Assembly: GCA_037384425.1 (NCBI GenBank)
Contig: JARROA010000003.1
Coordinates: 124,001-188,000 of the forward strand
Source of the DNA: Thiodiazotropha sp037384425
GTDB lineage: Bacteria > Pseudomonadota > Gammaproteobacteria > Chromatiales > Chromatiaceae
Length of the DNA stretch: 64,000 bases
Direction of reading: 5' to 3'
The notes under the pieces: generated by a model
What the model saw: only the letters and a program-made list of their open reading frames with translations
Databases searched by the model: none
What the model was told of the DNA's origin: nothing
Made by a program: the position numbers and the translations under genes
Shown: positions 34,349 to 42,927 of the stretch, one piece after another
Position numbering within the stretch: position 1 is the first letter of the stretch
Layout: the number at the start of each line of letters is the position of its first letter

Positions 34349-35704
34349 TTACTTGTAGTGGCTTTTGTCCAGACCGTACTTCTTCATTTTGTCGTAAAGG
34401 GTCTTGCGCGGGATGCCGAGGGCTTCCATGGTTTTCTTGATATTGCCCTTCTGCAGTTCAAGCTGCTGTTTGATGAGACTCTTTTCGAAACAGTCCACCT
34501 GCTGCGGCAAGGTAATGGCGGTTTCAGCGGTGGTGCCGCTCATCAGTTGTTCCAAATCGAAACCGACGTTCTCACCCAACAGCACGTAACGCTCGGCAAT
34601 ATTGCGCAGTTCACGCACATTGCCGGGCCAGGAGTGGGTCAGCAATACGCGGATCTGATCGGCGTTGGGCAGGGGCACCTCCCGTTCGTAACGAGCACCG
34701 GCAACCAACAGGAAATGGTGAAACAACAGCGGAATGTCTTCGCGTCGATCGCGCAGTGGCGGGATCTCCATGGTGACCACGTTGAGCCGGTAGTAGAGGT
34801 CGTCGCGAAACTCGTTGCGTTCGCTCGCCTCCTTGAGATCGACCTTGGTGGCTGCCACCACCCGCAGATTCAACGGCACCAGTTCATTGGAGCCGAGGCG
34901 CTCGACCGCACGCTCCTGCAGTACCCTCAGCAGATGAATCTGCACGGCCATCGGCATGCTCTCGATCTCATCGAGAAACAGCGTGCCGTGGTTGGCGTGT
35001 TCGAAACGTCCCACCCGCCTGCCCTTGGCGCCGGTAAAGGCCCCGGGTTCGTGACCGAAGAGTTCGCTCTCGATCAGGTTTTCGGGAACGGCTCCGCAAT
35101 TGACGGCGACGAAGTTGTGTTCGGCGCGACGGCTGTGCTCGTGCAGCGAGCGCGCCACTAGCTCCTTGCCGGTTCCGGTCTCGCCATGGATCAGCACATC
35201 GGCATCGGTATCGGCCAGCTGGGCGATGGTGGCGCGCAGCCGCAGCATGGCCGGGGTACGGCCGATGATGCGTGGACCCGGTGCGCTCTGTGCCTCCAGC
35301 TCCTGGCGCAGTGAGCGGTTCTCCAGTGTCAGCGTCCGCTTGTCGAGGGCACGCCGCACGGTTTCGATCAATTGGTCTGCGGCAAAGGGCTTTTCGATGA
35401 AGTCGTAGGCGCCCTCGCGGATCGCCTGTACCGCCATGGCGATGTCGCCGTGACCGGTGATCAGAATCACCGGCAGATCGTGATCGATGGCCAGCGCCTG
35501 CTGCAGGAACTCCATGCCCCCCATGCCCGGCATCTTCATGTCGCTGACCACCACACCCGGCCAGTCGTGGCTGACCAGGGGCAGCGCGGCTTCGGCACGA
35601 TCGAACAGCTGTACCTGGTAGCCGGCCAACTCCAGGGTCTGGCCATTGGCTATGCGGATATGCTTTTCATCGTCGATGAAGATGACCGGTAACTTGTCCT
35701 GCAT
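34349..35704 (-). CDS. dctD: DctD-type sigma-54-dependent response regulator
   Basis: A 451-residue NtrC-family activator. The receiver domain (about 5-120) has phospho-acceptor Asp55 (VVVSDMKMPGMGG) and Lys105 (IEKPF). The AAA+ domain has GETGTGKE (Walker A), an intact GAFTGA sigma-54 contact loop, and LFLDEIESMP. A Fis-type HTH ends the protein (KTMEALGIPRKTLYDKMKKYGL). The start is taken at the ATG beside the receiver domain (35704). Longer readings would begin inside the REP repeat at 35766-35784. The sensor kinase lies just upstream. The dctP promoter at 13970 is of the sigma-54 type it should activate. Confidence 0.92.
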   Translation of the reverse strand: MQDKLPVIFIDDEKHIRIANGQTLELAGYQVQLFDRAEAALPLVSHDWPGVVVSDMKMPGMGGMEFLQQALAIDHDLPVILITGHGDIAMAVQAIREGAYDFIEKPFAADQLIETVRRALDKRTLTLENRSLRQELEAQSAPGPRIIGRTPAMLRLRATIAQLADTDADVLIHGETGTGKELVARSLHEHSRRAEHNFVAVNCGAVPENLIESELFGHEPGAFTGAKGRRVGRFEHANHGTLFLDEIESMPMAVQIHLLRVLQERAVERLGSNELVPLNLRVVAATKVDLKEASERNEFRDDLYYRLNVVTMEIPPLRDRREDIPLLFHHFLLVAGARYEREVPLPNADQIRVLLTHSWPGNVRELRNIAERYVLLGENVGFDLEQLMSGTTAETAITLPQQVDCFEKSLIKQQLELQKGNIKKTMEALGIPRKTLYDKMKKYGLDKSHYK

Positions 35705-35765
35705 ATGTCGGGTTCCGCTGATGTCTCTCAATGAAATGGGAAACGAGGTTTCATCTTCTACCATT

Positions 35766-35784
35766 CGGTGCGGCAAGCCGCACC
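35766..35784. repeat. Single REP-like palindrome in the dctB-dctD gap
   Basis: CGGTGCGGCAAGCCGCACC is one palindromic unit of the family seen as pairs at 21.3, 21.9 and 23.6 kb. It lies in the 97-base gap between the kinase stop and the regulator start. Confidence 0.7.
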
Positions 35785-35801
35785 ATGAAATTCAGCTACC
35801 T

Positions 35802-37682
35802 CTAACCAGCTGCCAGCTCGGTGTGTGTCGCCAACGGCAGCTCCAGAGTGAACAGCGCCCCGCCCCGTTCGCTGTTTCTGGCCGTCAGTGTACCACCCAT
35901 GCTCTCGACGATATGCTGCGATATGGAGAGGCCCAGCCCCAGACCGCTCTCCTTGGTGGTGAAGAAGGGATCGAAAATGCGCTTGAGATGCTCCTCGGAG
36001 ATCCCGGGTCCGTTGTCCCGGATACTCAGTCGCAGACGGTCGAGGCCGCTCTCGACACCGATGTCGACCCAACGCTCCGACTGCCGCTCCATGGCATTCA
36101 TGGCATTGGCGATGAGATTCACCAGCACCTGTTCCAGACGCACCGGATCGGCCATCACCTCCACGTCCTGTTTCAGTGGAGGCAAGCGCACCTCCGTGCC
36201 TGTGCGGCGCAACTGAGGCAACAGGATACGCTTGCTCGATTCGATCACGTTGTGCAGCGAGACGGCAGAGCGTTGGCCGTCGGTCTTGCGGGCAAAGAGT
36301 TTCAGTTGCGAGCTGATTTGGGTCATGTTGTCGATCAGCTCGGCGATCTGATCCAGGTTCCAGGCCACATCGCCGTAGCGATCCTGCTGCAGGAACTGCC
36401 TGGCATTGTCGGTATATGAGCGGATGGCCGCCAGCGGCTGGTTGATCTCGTGACTGATGCTGGCCGACATCTGTCCCAGCATCGCCAGTTTGGCCGCCTG
36501 AATCAGTTCGTCCCGGGTCTGGCGCAGCGCCTCCGCCATGCGCTGGCGCTCGGCCATCTCCTGACGCAGATCGACAGTCCGTTCCTCCACCCGCTGTTCC
36601 AACCGGTCCCGCGCCTCGCGCAGCGACTGGTTGGCCTGGGCCTCGTATCGCGCCCGTTCGCGACGTCGCCGATAGCGCTGTTGCAACACCAGTCCCATCA
36701 GTACCAGAGCGGCAAAGGCGAAGCTGGCGATCACCAGTGACCAACCGACACGCTGCCGCACCTGCCGCAGGGGTGTCAGCAGATGGACACGCCAGCCGGC
36801 CTCCGGCATGTAGACCTGCTGCACCAGGTAGCCTTGCTCGCCGTCCGGATGCTCCATTCCCTGCATGGGCCCGAGGGAAATGAGGGTACTGTTCGCATCC
36901 AGCGCCTCGCGACTGCGGATATTCAGGGATTCCACCCGGGCCCCGGAGTAGCGCCGGCTGGCGTCGATGCGTTGCATGTCTTCCGGTGACAGCGGATAGA
37001 GGCTTGAGTAGCGCCAGTCGGGCCGGGTGGTGATGAAGATCACCCCTTCCGGATCGGTCACCACGACCTCCTCCGGACGTCCTCGCCACTGCTGTTCCAG
37101 GGTGGTCAGGTCGACCTTGATCACCACCGCGCCAAGGATCTCTGTCCCGTAGCGCACCGGGTAGGCGAAGTAGTAGCCGCGCTTGCCGGAGGTGGTACCG
37201 AGGGCGTAGTAACGCCCCAGGTGCCCCTGCATCGCCTGCTGAAAGTAGGGCCGGTAGCTGAAATTGCGTCCGATGAAAGGTTTCTCCGATTGCCAGTTGC
37301 TGGCGGCGATGGTCAATCCGTCGCTGTTCATCAGGTAGGTATCGGAGGCATTGGCGATGGTGTTGATGGTCTCCAGGTAGCGGTTCAGCGCTTCGATGCG
37401 TTCGCGGTCGCCGGGCCTTTTCAGCAACTCCACCAAACGTGCGTTGGTCGAGAGCAGTTCGGGCAGGAATTCGTATTTCTCCAGCTGTCCCTTGAGGTGG
37501 GTCACGTAGATATTGAGCTGGCGCTGGCCCGAGAGCTGCATCTCCTCCAGGGTCCGCTCGCGCACCAGCTTGGCGACCTGCCATAGCAGCAGGGCACAGC
37601 AGGCGCTCACCAGCAGGAGGGCGATCCACTTCTTGGAGAGATTGACTTCCCGTTCAGGCAAGGCCGTGTGGTCTGGAATCAC
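35802..37682 (-). CDS. dctB: DctB-type sensor histidine kinase
   Basis: About 626 residues. A membrane helix (ALLLVSACCALLLW) opens the protein. A periplasmic double-PAS (PDC-type) sensor follows, with NFSYRPYFQQAMQG and GYYFAYPVRY, matching the C4-dicarboxylate sensor pattern of DctB, then a second membrane helix and a coiled linker. The kinase core has the H-box SISHEINQPLAAIRSY, N-box LIANAMNAME, G1 DNGPGI and G2 GLGLGLSI. No ATG precedes the first helix. The GTG at 37682 (VIPDHTALPE) is the best guess, with a TTG at 37661 as alternative. It lies 75 bases downstream of the SRP RNA gene. Confidence 0.9.
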   Translation of the reverse strand: MIPDHTALPEREVNLSKKWIALLLVSACCALLLWQVAKLVRERTLEEMQLSGQRQLNIYVTHLKGQLEKYEFLPELLSTNARLVELLKRPGDRERIEALNRYLETINTIANASDTYLMNSDGLTIAASNWQSEKPFIGRNFSYRPYFQQAMQGHLGRYYALGTTSGKRGYYFAYPVRYGTEILGAVVIKVDLTTLEQQWRGRPEEVVVTDPEGVIFITTRPDWRYSSLYPLSPEDMQRIDASRRYSGARVESLNIRSREALDANSTLISLGPMQGMEHPDGEQGYLVQQVYMPEAGWRVHLLTPLRQVRQRVGWSLVIASFAFAALVLMGLVLQQRYRRRRERARYEAQANQSLREARDRLEQRVEERTVDLRQEMAERQRMAEALRQTRDELIQAAKLAMLGQMSASISHEINQPLAAIRSYTDNARQFLQQDRYGDVAWNLDQIAELIDNMTQISSQLKLFARKTDGQRSAVSLHNVIESSKRILLPQLRRTGTEVRLPPLKQDVEVMADPVRLEQVLVNLIANAMNAMERQSERWVDIGVESGLDRLRLSIRDNGPGISEEHLKRIFDPFFTTKESGLGLGLSISQHIVESMGGTLTARNSERGGALFTLELPLATHTELAAG

Positions 37683-37756
37683 GCAACATAGGACAAGCCT
37701 AACGGATCGTGGGTGGAACCGGAACTCCCGCTGCGCAGATCGAGGCATGTAAGGGT

Positions 37757-37868
37757 GGCGGCTGATACCAGCCACACCCCGGCACACGATTCCACTGCTG
37801 CCGCTGCTCCCTTCCGGGCCTGACGGGGTTCACAGCTTCACGTTGCGGGGGGACCGATACCTGCCGCC
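37757..37868 (-). ncRNA. ffs: 4.5S-type small SRP RNA
   Basis: On the minus strand this 112-base stretch has the bacterial 4.5S layout. GGCGGC...GCCGCC closes the long helix, CCCGCAACG follows on the 5' side, and the universally conserved apical part reads GTCAGGCCCGGAAGGGAGCA, then CAGC and GTGTGCCGGGGTG on the 3' side. It binds Ffh to form the signal recognition particle. The ends are set by the closing helix. A strong sigma-70 promoter lies just upstream. Confidence 0.95.
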
Positions 37869-37881
37869 ATAAGAGCGGGGG

Positions 37882-37910
37882 ATTATACCGATAAATCGCC
37901 CTTCTGACAG
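37882..37910 (-). promoter_or_regulatory. Sigma-70 promoter of the SRP RNA gene
   Basis: On the minus strand, CTGTCA (37905-37910) is followed after exactly 17 bases by TATAAT (37882-37887), a perfect -10 box. The mature RNA starts about 14 bases downstream of the -10. Confidence 0.82.
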
Positions 37911-37969
37911 GGGGATCTTCATCTTCGACCGACAGCAACTCACTCGGCGCGGTCGATGCGTTTGGCCTG

Positions 37970-38632
37970 CTACAGGGCGCTCACGGGTTTCACCGCAGGA
38001 TCATGGCAGTCAAAACCCGAACCGGGGTCGTCCAGCATGGGATCGAGATGCGGCCACATCGTATCCAGTAAAATGGGTTGCGCGCGGTCGTTGGGATGGA
38101 TACCGTCGGCTTGCATCAGATCGGGATCGAGGGCGACGCTCTCGAGAAAGAAAGGCACCAGGGGAACCGATGCCGCCTCGGCGACATCATAATAGACTTG
38201 ATGGAAAGCGTTGACGAAATCGGGACCATAATTGGCGGGAAGTTTCATCCCCAGCAGCAGCACCCGGGAACCCGTTCTCTGTGCCCCGCGTACCATGTCG
38301 AGCAGATTCGAACGCATGCTCCGGGTATTGATCCCGCGCAGACCGTCATTGCCACCCAGCTCGATGATCACCAGCGCGGGATGGTGTTGCTTGAGCAGGG
38401 GGGGAAGACGCGTGACGCCTCCACTGCTGGTGTCGCCGCTGACACTGGCGTTGATGACCCTGACTTCGCCACAGCGTGCGTGCAGACGTTTCTGCAACAG
38501 GGTGACCCAACGTTGATCGGCGCTCACCCCGTAACCGGCGCTGAGGCTGTCACCCACCACCAGCACCGTGGGCGCACCAAGGCTCGCCATCGGCAGCAGC
38601 CATAACAGACAATAAAGCAGGACTCTTTTCAT
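37970..38632 (-). CDS. tesA: TesA-type periplasmic esterase/thioesterase (GDSL/SGNH)
   Basis: A 220-residue SGNH hydrolase with a signal peptide (residues 1-20, LLYCLLWLLPMASLGA). Catalytic elements are Ser29 in GDSLSAGYG, Gly/Asn in GGND (93-96), and the Asp176-His179 pair in ADGIHPN. It matches TesA (acyl-CoA thioesterase I, lysophospholipase L1, arylesterase), which acts in the periplasm. The C-terminal 20 residues after DPMLDDP are extra. Its ATG overlaps the ybbA ATG on the opposite strand; in E. coli the same genes are divergent. Confidence 0.93.
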   Translation of the reverse strand: MKRVLLYCLLWLLPMASLGAPTVLVVGDSLSAGYGVSADQRWVTLLQKRLHARCGEVRVINASVSGDTSSGGVTRLPPLLKQHHPALVIIELGGNDGLRGINTRSMRSNLLDMVRGAQRTGSRVLLLGMKLPANYGPDFVNAFHQVYYDVAEAASVPLVPFFLESVALDPDLMQADGIHPNDRAQPILLDTMWPHLDPMLDDPGSGFDCHDPAVKPVSAL

Positions 38633-39323
38633 GTTGCAGACATCTTCACTTCAACACCCTGTGACCGCAAGCGCGCTGTCAAAGTTCGTCGACACCCGTG
38701 AGGGGCGGTTGGAGATCCTGCAGCATGTGGATCTGGAGGTTGCGGATGGCGAGGCCATCGCCATCCTCGGCGCCTCGGGCTCCGGAAAATCGACCCTGCT
38801 CGGTCTGCTGGCCGGGCTCGATGAAGCCAGCGGCGGCGAGGCCTGCCTCTTCGGCACCCCGCTGCAGAGTCTCGACGAGGACGGCCGCGCCGCCCTGCGC
38901 GCCGGCAAGGTGGGCTTCGTCTTCCAGTCGTTTCAACTCCTCTCCGGCATGACGGCGCTGGAGAACGTGATGCTGCCGCTGGAACTCTCCAACCATCCCT
39001 CGCCGGAGCAGGCGGCGATCGATGCGCTCTCCCAGGCGGGCCTGGCGGAACGGCTGCACCACTACCCCTCCCAGCTCTCCGGCGGCGAACAGCAGCGGGT
39101 CGCCCTGGCGCGCGCCTTCGCCCCCGGTCCCAAGGTGCTCTTCGCCGACGAGCCCACCGCCAACCTGGACGCCCACACCGGCGAACGGGTGGCCGAGCTG
39201 CTGTTTGATCTGCAGGCGAGAAACGGCACCGTGCTGATCCTGGTGACCCATGACGAAACCCTGGCCAGCCGCTGCCACCGGCGTCTCCACCTGCGCGACG
39301 GCCGGCTGGAGACGACAGCATGA
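38631..39323 (+). CDS. ybbA: YbbA-type ABC transporter ATP-binding protein
   Basis: A 230-residue ATPase of the LolD/MacB-like class. Walker A is GASGSGKST (47-55), the signature is LSGGEQQR, and Walker B is VLFADEP. It pairs with the YbbP permease encoded next (ATGA overlap). The E. coli YbbAP-TesA system is linked to export or hydrolysis of hydrophobic compounds from the inner membrane. The ATG at 38631 has an AGGA about nine bases upstream and overlaps the start codon of tesA on the other strand. Confidence 0.93.
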   Translation: MLQTSSLQHPVTASALSKFVDTREGRLEILQHVDLEVADGEAIAILGASGSGKSTLLGLLAGLDEASGGEACLFGTPLQSLDEDGRAALRAGKVGFVFQSFQLLSGMTALENVMLPLELSNHPSPEQAAIDALSQAGLAERLHHYPSQLSGGEQQRVALARAFAPGPKVLFADEPTANLDAHTGERVAELLFDLQARNGTVLILVTHDETLASRCHRRLHLRDGRLETTA

Positions 39324-41809
39324 ACAGTGCCTCCCTCGCCCTGCGCATGCTGCGCCGAGACTGGCGCGCCGGCGAGCTGCGTCTGCTGGCCACCGCCCTG
39401 GTGATCGCCGTCGCCTCGGTGACCTCGGTCGCTTTCTTCACCGACCGCGTGGAGCGGGCGATGCAGCGCCAGGCCTCCGAAGTGCTGGCCGCCGACCTGC
39501 GGCTCGACAGCCGCGAGCCGCTCGCTGCCGACCTGGTCAGCGAGGCCGATCGATTGGGACTGCGTCGCGCGGAGACCGTGAGTTTCCCCAGCGTGCTCCT
39601 GCATGACGGCGCGACTCAACTGGTGCAGGCCAAGGCGGTGACCTCCGGCTACCCGTTGCGTGGCCAACTGATGACCCGTGAAACCGCCACCGGGGAGGAC
39701 CGGGTCGCCGACCGGATCCCCGCTCCCGGAGAGGCCTGGCTGGAGGATCGCCTGCTGCCGCTGCTGGGTCTGAAGATCGGCGACAGTTTCAAGCTGGGAC
39801 AGATGCACTTCAGCGTCCGCCGGGTGATCAGTTATGAACCGGACCGGGCCGCCAACCTCTTCCAGCTGGCGCCGCGGGTGATGATCAACAAGGCAGACCT
39901 GCAGGCCACCGGTCTGCTGGGACCGGCCAGCCGGGTACGCTACCGGCTGCTGCTGGCGGGGGAGGAGAAGTCCGTCGACACCTATCGCGAGTGGTTCGAG
40001 AAACAGGCCTTGGAGCGGGTGGAGATCGAAGACATCCGCAGGGCCCGGCCGGAGTTGCGCATCGCCCTCGATCGCGGCGGCCGCTTCCTGCGCCTCACCG
40101 CCGCCACTGCGATCCTGCTCTGTGTGGTGGCGGTGGCGCTCTCCAGCCGACGCTTTGTCGAGCGCCAGGCCGACACCAGCGCCCTGCTGCGCTGCCTGGG
40201 AGCCTCCCGCAGGCAGGTGGCGTGGATTTTTCTGCTGCGCCTGCTCGGCCTGGGGGTGATCGCCAGCCTGGCGGGATCGGCCATCGGCCTGCTGGTACAG
40301 GACCTGCTGATCGAACTGGTCGGACACTGGTTCACCCAGCGCATTCCCGCGCCCACCGCCTGGCCGCTGCTGTCGGGCATCGGCACCGGCATCCTGGTCC
40401 TGCTCGGCTTCGCCCTGCCCTCGGTGCTGCGCCTGAGCCGGGTGCCGCCGCTGCGGGTGTTTCGGCGCCATCTCGGCGCGCCCTCCCTCGGTTACCGGAT
40501 CTCCGTCGGCGCCGCCCTACTCTCACTGGCAGTGCTGCTGATCTGGCAGATCGGTGATGACAAGCTGGCCTTCCAGCTGATCGGGGGACTGCTGGCCGGA
40601 CTCGCGCTGTTGCTGGTGGTCTCGCGCCTGCTGGTGCATCTGCTCAATCCCCTGCGCAGCCGTTCCGCCGGCTCCTGGCGCTACGGGCTCGCCAGCCTCT
40701 CGCGCAACCCCGCAACCACCAGCGTGCAGCTCACCGGTTTCGGCCTCGGCATCACGGTACTGCTGATTCTGGCCATGGTGCGGGTAGATCTGCTGGACAG
40801 CTGGCGCAACGCCCTGCCGGCCGATGCGCCCAACCAGTTTCTGATCAATATCCAGCCCCCGGAGGTGGAGGGGGTGCGGACCCTGCTCGAACAGGGCGGC
40901 GTCCCCAACAGCGGCCTCTATCCGATGATCCGGGGCCGGCTGCTCAGCATCGACGAGCATACGGTCTCCGCCGACGACTACACATCACCCCGTGCAAAAC
41001 GGCTGGCGACCCGTGACTTCAACCTCAGTCTGGCCGGCGACCTGCAGGACGACAACCAGATCGTGGCCGGGCGCTGGTGGAACGCTCAGGAGCAGGACAA
41101 ACCCTGGTTCTCCGTCGAGCAGGGCATTGCCGAGACATTGGGGATTCCGCTCGGCTCCGAACTCACCTTCGAGGTGGCGGGCACCCGGGTCAAAGGCAAG
41201 GTGACCAACCTGCGCTCGGTACAGTGGGACTCGTTCAACGTGAATTTTTTCGTCATCGGCACCCCGGGGCTGATGGCGGAACAGCCCGCCAGCTACATCA
41301 CCAGCTTCCATCTGCCGCCCGAGAAACGCCCCTTGCTGTATGAACTGATCCAGCAATACCCCAGCATCACCGCCCTCGACGTCAGCGCCCTGATGCAGCA
41401 GGTGCGGGCGATCATGGATCGGGGGGTGATGGCGGTGGAGTCGGTGTTTCTCTTCACCCTGGCGGCGGGGGTGATCGTGCTCTACGCCGGCATCCAGGCC
41501 AGCCGGGAGCTGCGCATCCAGGAAGCGGCGATCCTGCGCACCCTGGGGCTCAGCCGTCGGCGGCTGCTGATCTCGGTGCTGCTGGAGTTCACCCTGCTCG
41601 GCGGCCTGGCGGGACTCGTCTCCGCGGGGCTCGCCACGGCCATCAGCTGGTCGCTGGCCACCGGCGTGTTCGAGCTGCCCTGGCAGCTGGATCCCTGGAT
41701 GTGGGTTGTGGCCATCTTCGGCGGCGCGCTGGGAGTCGGGCTGGCGGGCGGCGCCGCCAGCTGGCATCTGTTCAACACGCCACCGATCGCAGTGCTACGG
41801 CGGGCCTGA
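39320..41809 (+). CDS. ybbP: YbbP-type ABC transporter permease
   Basis: An 829-residue type VII-like permease with FtsX domains. There is an N-terminal helix (about 20-40), a large periplasmic domain, a first FtsX block of three helices (about 255-375), further helices (about 395-445), a second periplasmic domain, and a C-terminal FtsX block (about 705-825, RELRIQEAAILRTLGLSRR coupling helix). It starts within the ybbA stop (ATGA). Together with YbbA it forms the transporter; TesA is the likely periplasmic partner. Confidence 0.93.
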   Translation: MNSASLALRMLRRDWRAGELRLLATALVIAVASVTSVAFFTDRVERAMQRQASEVLAADLRLDSREPLAADLVSEADRLGLRRAETVSFPSVLLHDGATQLVQAKAVTSGYPLRGQLMTRETATGEDRVADRIPAPGEAWLEDRLLPLLGLKIGDSFKLGQMHFSVRRVISYEPDRAANLFQLAPRVMINKADLQATGLLGPASRVRYRLLLAGEEKSVDTYREWFEKQALERVEIEDIRRARPELRIALDRGGRFLRLTAATAILLCVVAVALSSRRFVERQADTSALLRCLGASRRQVAWIFLLRLLGLGVIASLAGSAIGLLVQDLLIELVGHWFTQRIPAPTAWPLLSGIGTGILVLLGFALPSVLRLSRVPPLRVFRRHLGAPSLGYRISVGAALLSLAVLLIWQIGDDKLAFQLIGGLLAGLALLLVVSRLLVHLLNPLRSRSAGSWRYGLASLSRNPATTSVQLTGFGLGITVLLILAMVRVDLLDSWRNALPADAPNQFLINIQPPEVEGVRTLLEQGGVPNSGLYPMIRGRLLSIDEHTVSADDYTSPRAKRLATRDFNLSLAGDLQDDNQIVAGRWWNAQEQDKPWFSVEQGIAETLGIPLGSELTFEVAGTRVKGKVTNLRSVQWDSFNVNFFVIGTPGLMAEQPASYITSFHLPPEKRPLLYELIQQYPSITALDVSALMQQVRAIMDRGVMAVESVFLFTLAAGVIVLYAGIQASRELRIQEAAILRTLGLSRRRLLISVLLEFTLLGGLAGLVSAGLATAISWSLATGVFELPWQLDPWMWVVAIFGGALGVGLAGGAASWHLFNTPPIAVLRRA

Positions 41810-41853
41810 CCAGAGTTCATCCCGAGGCGCTTTTCAGTCACCGCTTTCGGCAC

Positions 41854-42828
41854 TCAAGGCTGCGGATAGATGACTTTCCAGTCCTTCTGCATATCGACCA
41901 CGCTCCAGCCGGCATCGACTGCCTGGTCCAGCGCCTTGTCCAGCTTACCCACGTGGGACTTGCGGTCGTAAGCCCATTCGCGCTCGGCATCGGTGTGATG
42001 AATCAGCAGGCCGAAGCTGGCGCCCTCCCGTGCCGTGGTCCACTGCAGCATCTGCAGGTCGCCATCCGAATTGCCGGCGGCGAATACCGGGCGGCGGCCG
42101 ATGAAGCGATGAATGCCCACCGGCTTGCCCGCCTTGTCGTCGATGAAATCGATCTCGGGCAGGCGCACCAGCACGGGACCCTCCTCCCGCATCTCGAACT
42201 TCACCTCGATCGTGCTGCCGACCACCTGCTCCGGCGGGATGCCGTAGACCTCCTGCACCCAGGGCCGCATGAACTCGATGCCCCCGCCCGAAACGATAAA
42301 GGTCTTGAAGCCGTTGTTCCGCAGATAGCCAAGCAGCTCCAGCATGGGCTGAAACACCAACTCCGTGTAGGCACGCTTGAAGCGCGGATGACGGGCCGTG
42401 CGCAGCCAGTCGCGGACCACGGTTTCGAACTCCTGCGTCGTCATACCCGCATGGGTCGCCATCACCAGCTCCAGCAGACCGTGTTCACCGGCCTCCGCCA
42501 GCGTCTTCATATCGTTGTCCAATACGGCCTTGAACGGCTGTGTCGAAGACCACTCGGGGTGCTCTGGCGCCAGGGCCTTGACGCGGTCGATGGCGAACAG
42601 CAGCTGGAAATAAGCCGGTTTCTCCGACCACAGACAGCCGTCGTTGTCGAAAACCGCAATGCGCGCCTCGGGCGGAATGTAGTCGGCACCGCCCTGCTCG
42701 GTAACGCGTTCGACGAACGCGATGATGGCCGCCCGCGACGGCCCATCATTCCAGGACGGCAGGAGATCCGCATGAACCCCGCCCGTGAACAGCAGCAGAA
42801 AAACTGCGATTAGCCGTGTCGCGTGCAT
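41854..42828 (-). CDS. Exported HAD-superfamily phosphatase
   Basis: A 324-residue protein starting with a signal peptide (MHATRLIAVFLLLFTGGVHA). HAD motif I is VFDNDGCLWSE with nucleophile Asp61 and Asp63; motif II is FIVSGGG; motif IV is AAGNSDGDLQML. It resembles phosphoserine-phosphatase-like HADs found in the periplasm. It lies 99 bases downstream of the arylsulfatase on the same strand, and such HAD proteins recur next to sulfatases. The substrate is unknown. Confidence 0.87.
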   Translation of the reverse strand: MHATRLIAVFLLLFTGGVHADLLPSWNDGPSRAAIIAFVERVTEQGGADYIPPEARIAVFDNDGCLWSEKPAYFQLLFAIDRVKALAPEHPEWSSTQPFKAVLDNDMKTLAEAGEHGLLELVMATHAGMTTQEFETVVRDWLRTARHPRFKRAYTELVFQPMLELLGYLRNNGFKTFIVSGGGIEFMRPWVQEVYGIPPEQVVGSTIEVKFEMREEGPVLVRLPEIDFIDDKAGKPVGIHRFIGRRPVFAAGNSDGDLQMLQWTTAREGASFGLLIHHTDAEREWAYDRKSHVGKLDKALDQAVDAGWSVVDMQKDWKVIYPQP

Positions 42829-42927
42829 ATTGATGTCCTTCCAAACCTTAATCGGTCGGCGCCGGCGGCCCACCTGGCGATCCGATGGAATCGGGAAGCA
42901 GGCGCAAGGCCCGCTTCCCGAGACCCG

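Noticed and set aside
37757..37868. The ffs region considered as a tRNA or a dctB riboswitch
   Set aside because: The conserved GTCAGGCCCGGAAGG apical element and closing helix identify SRP RNA.
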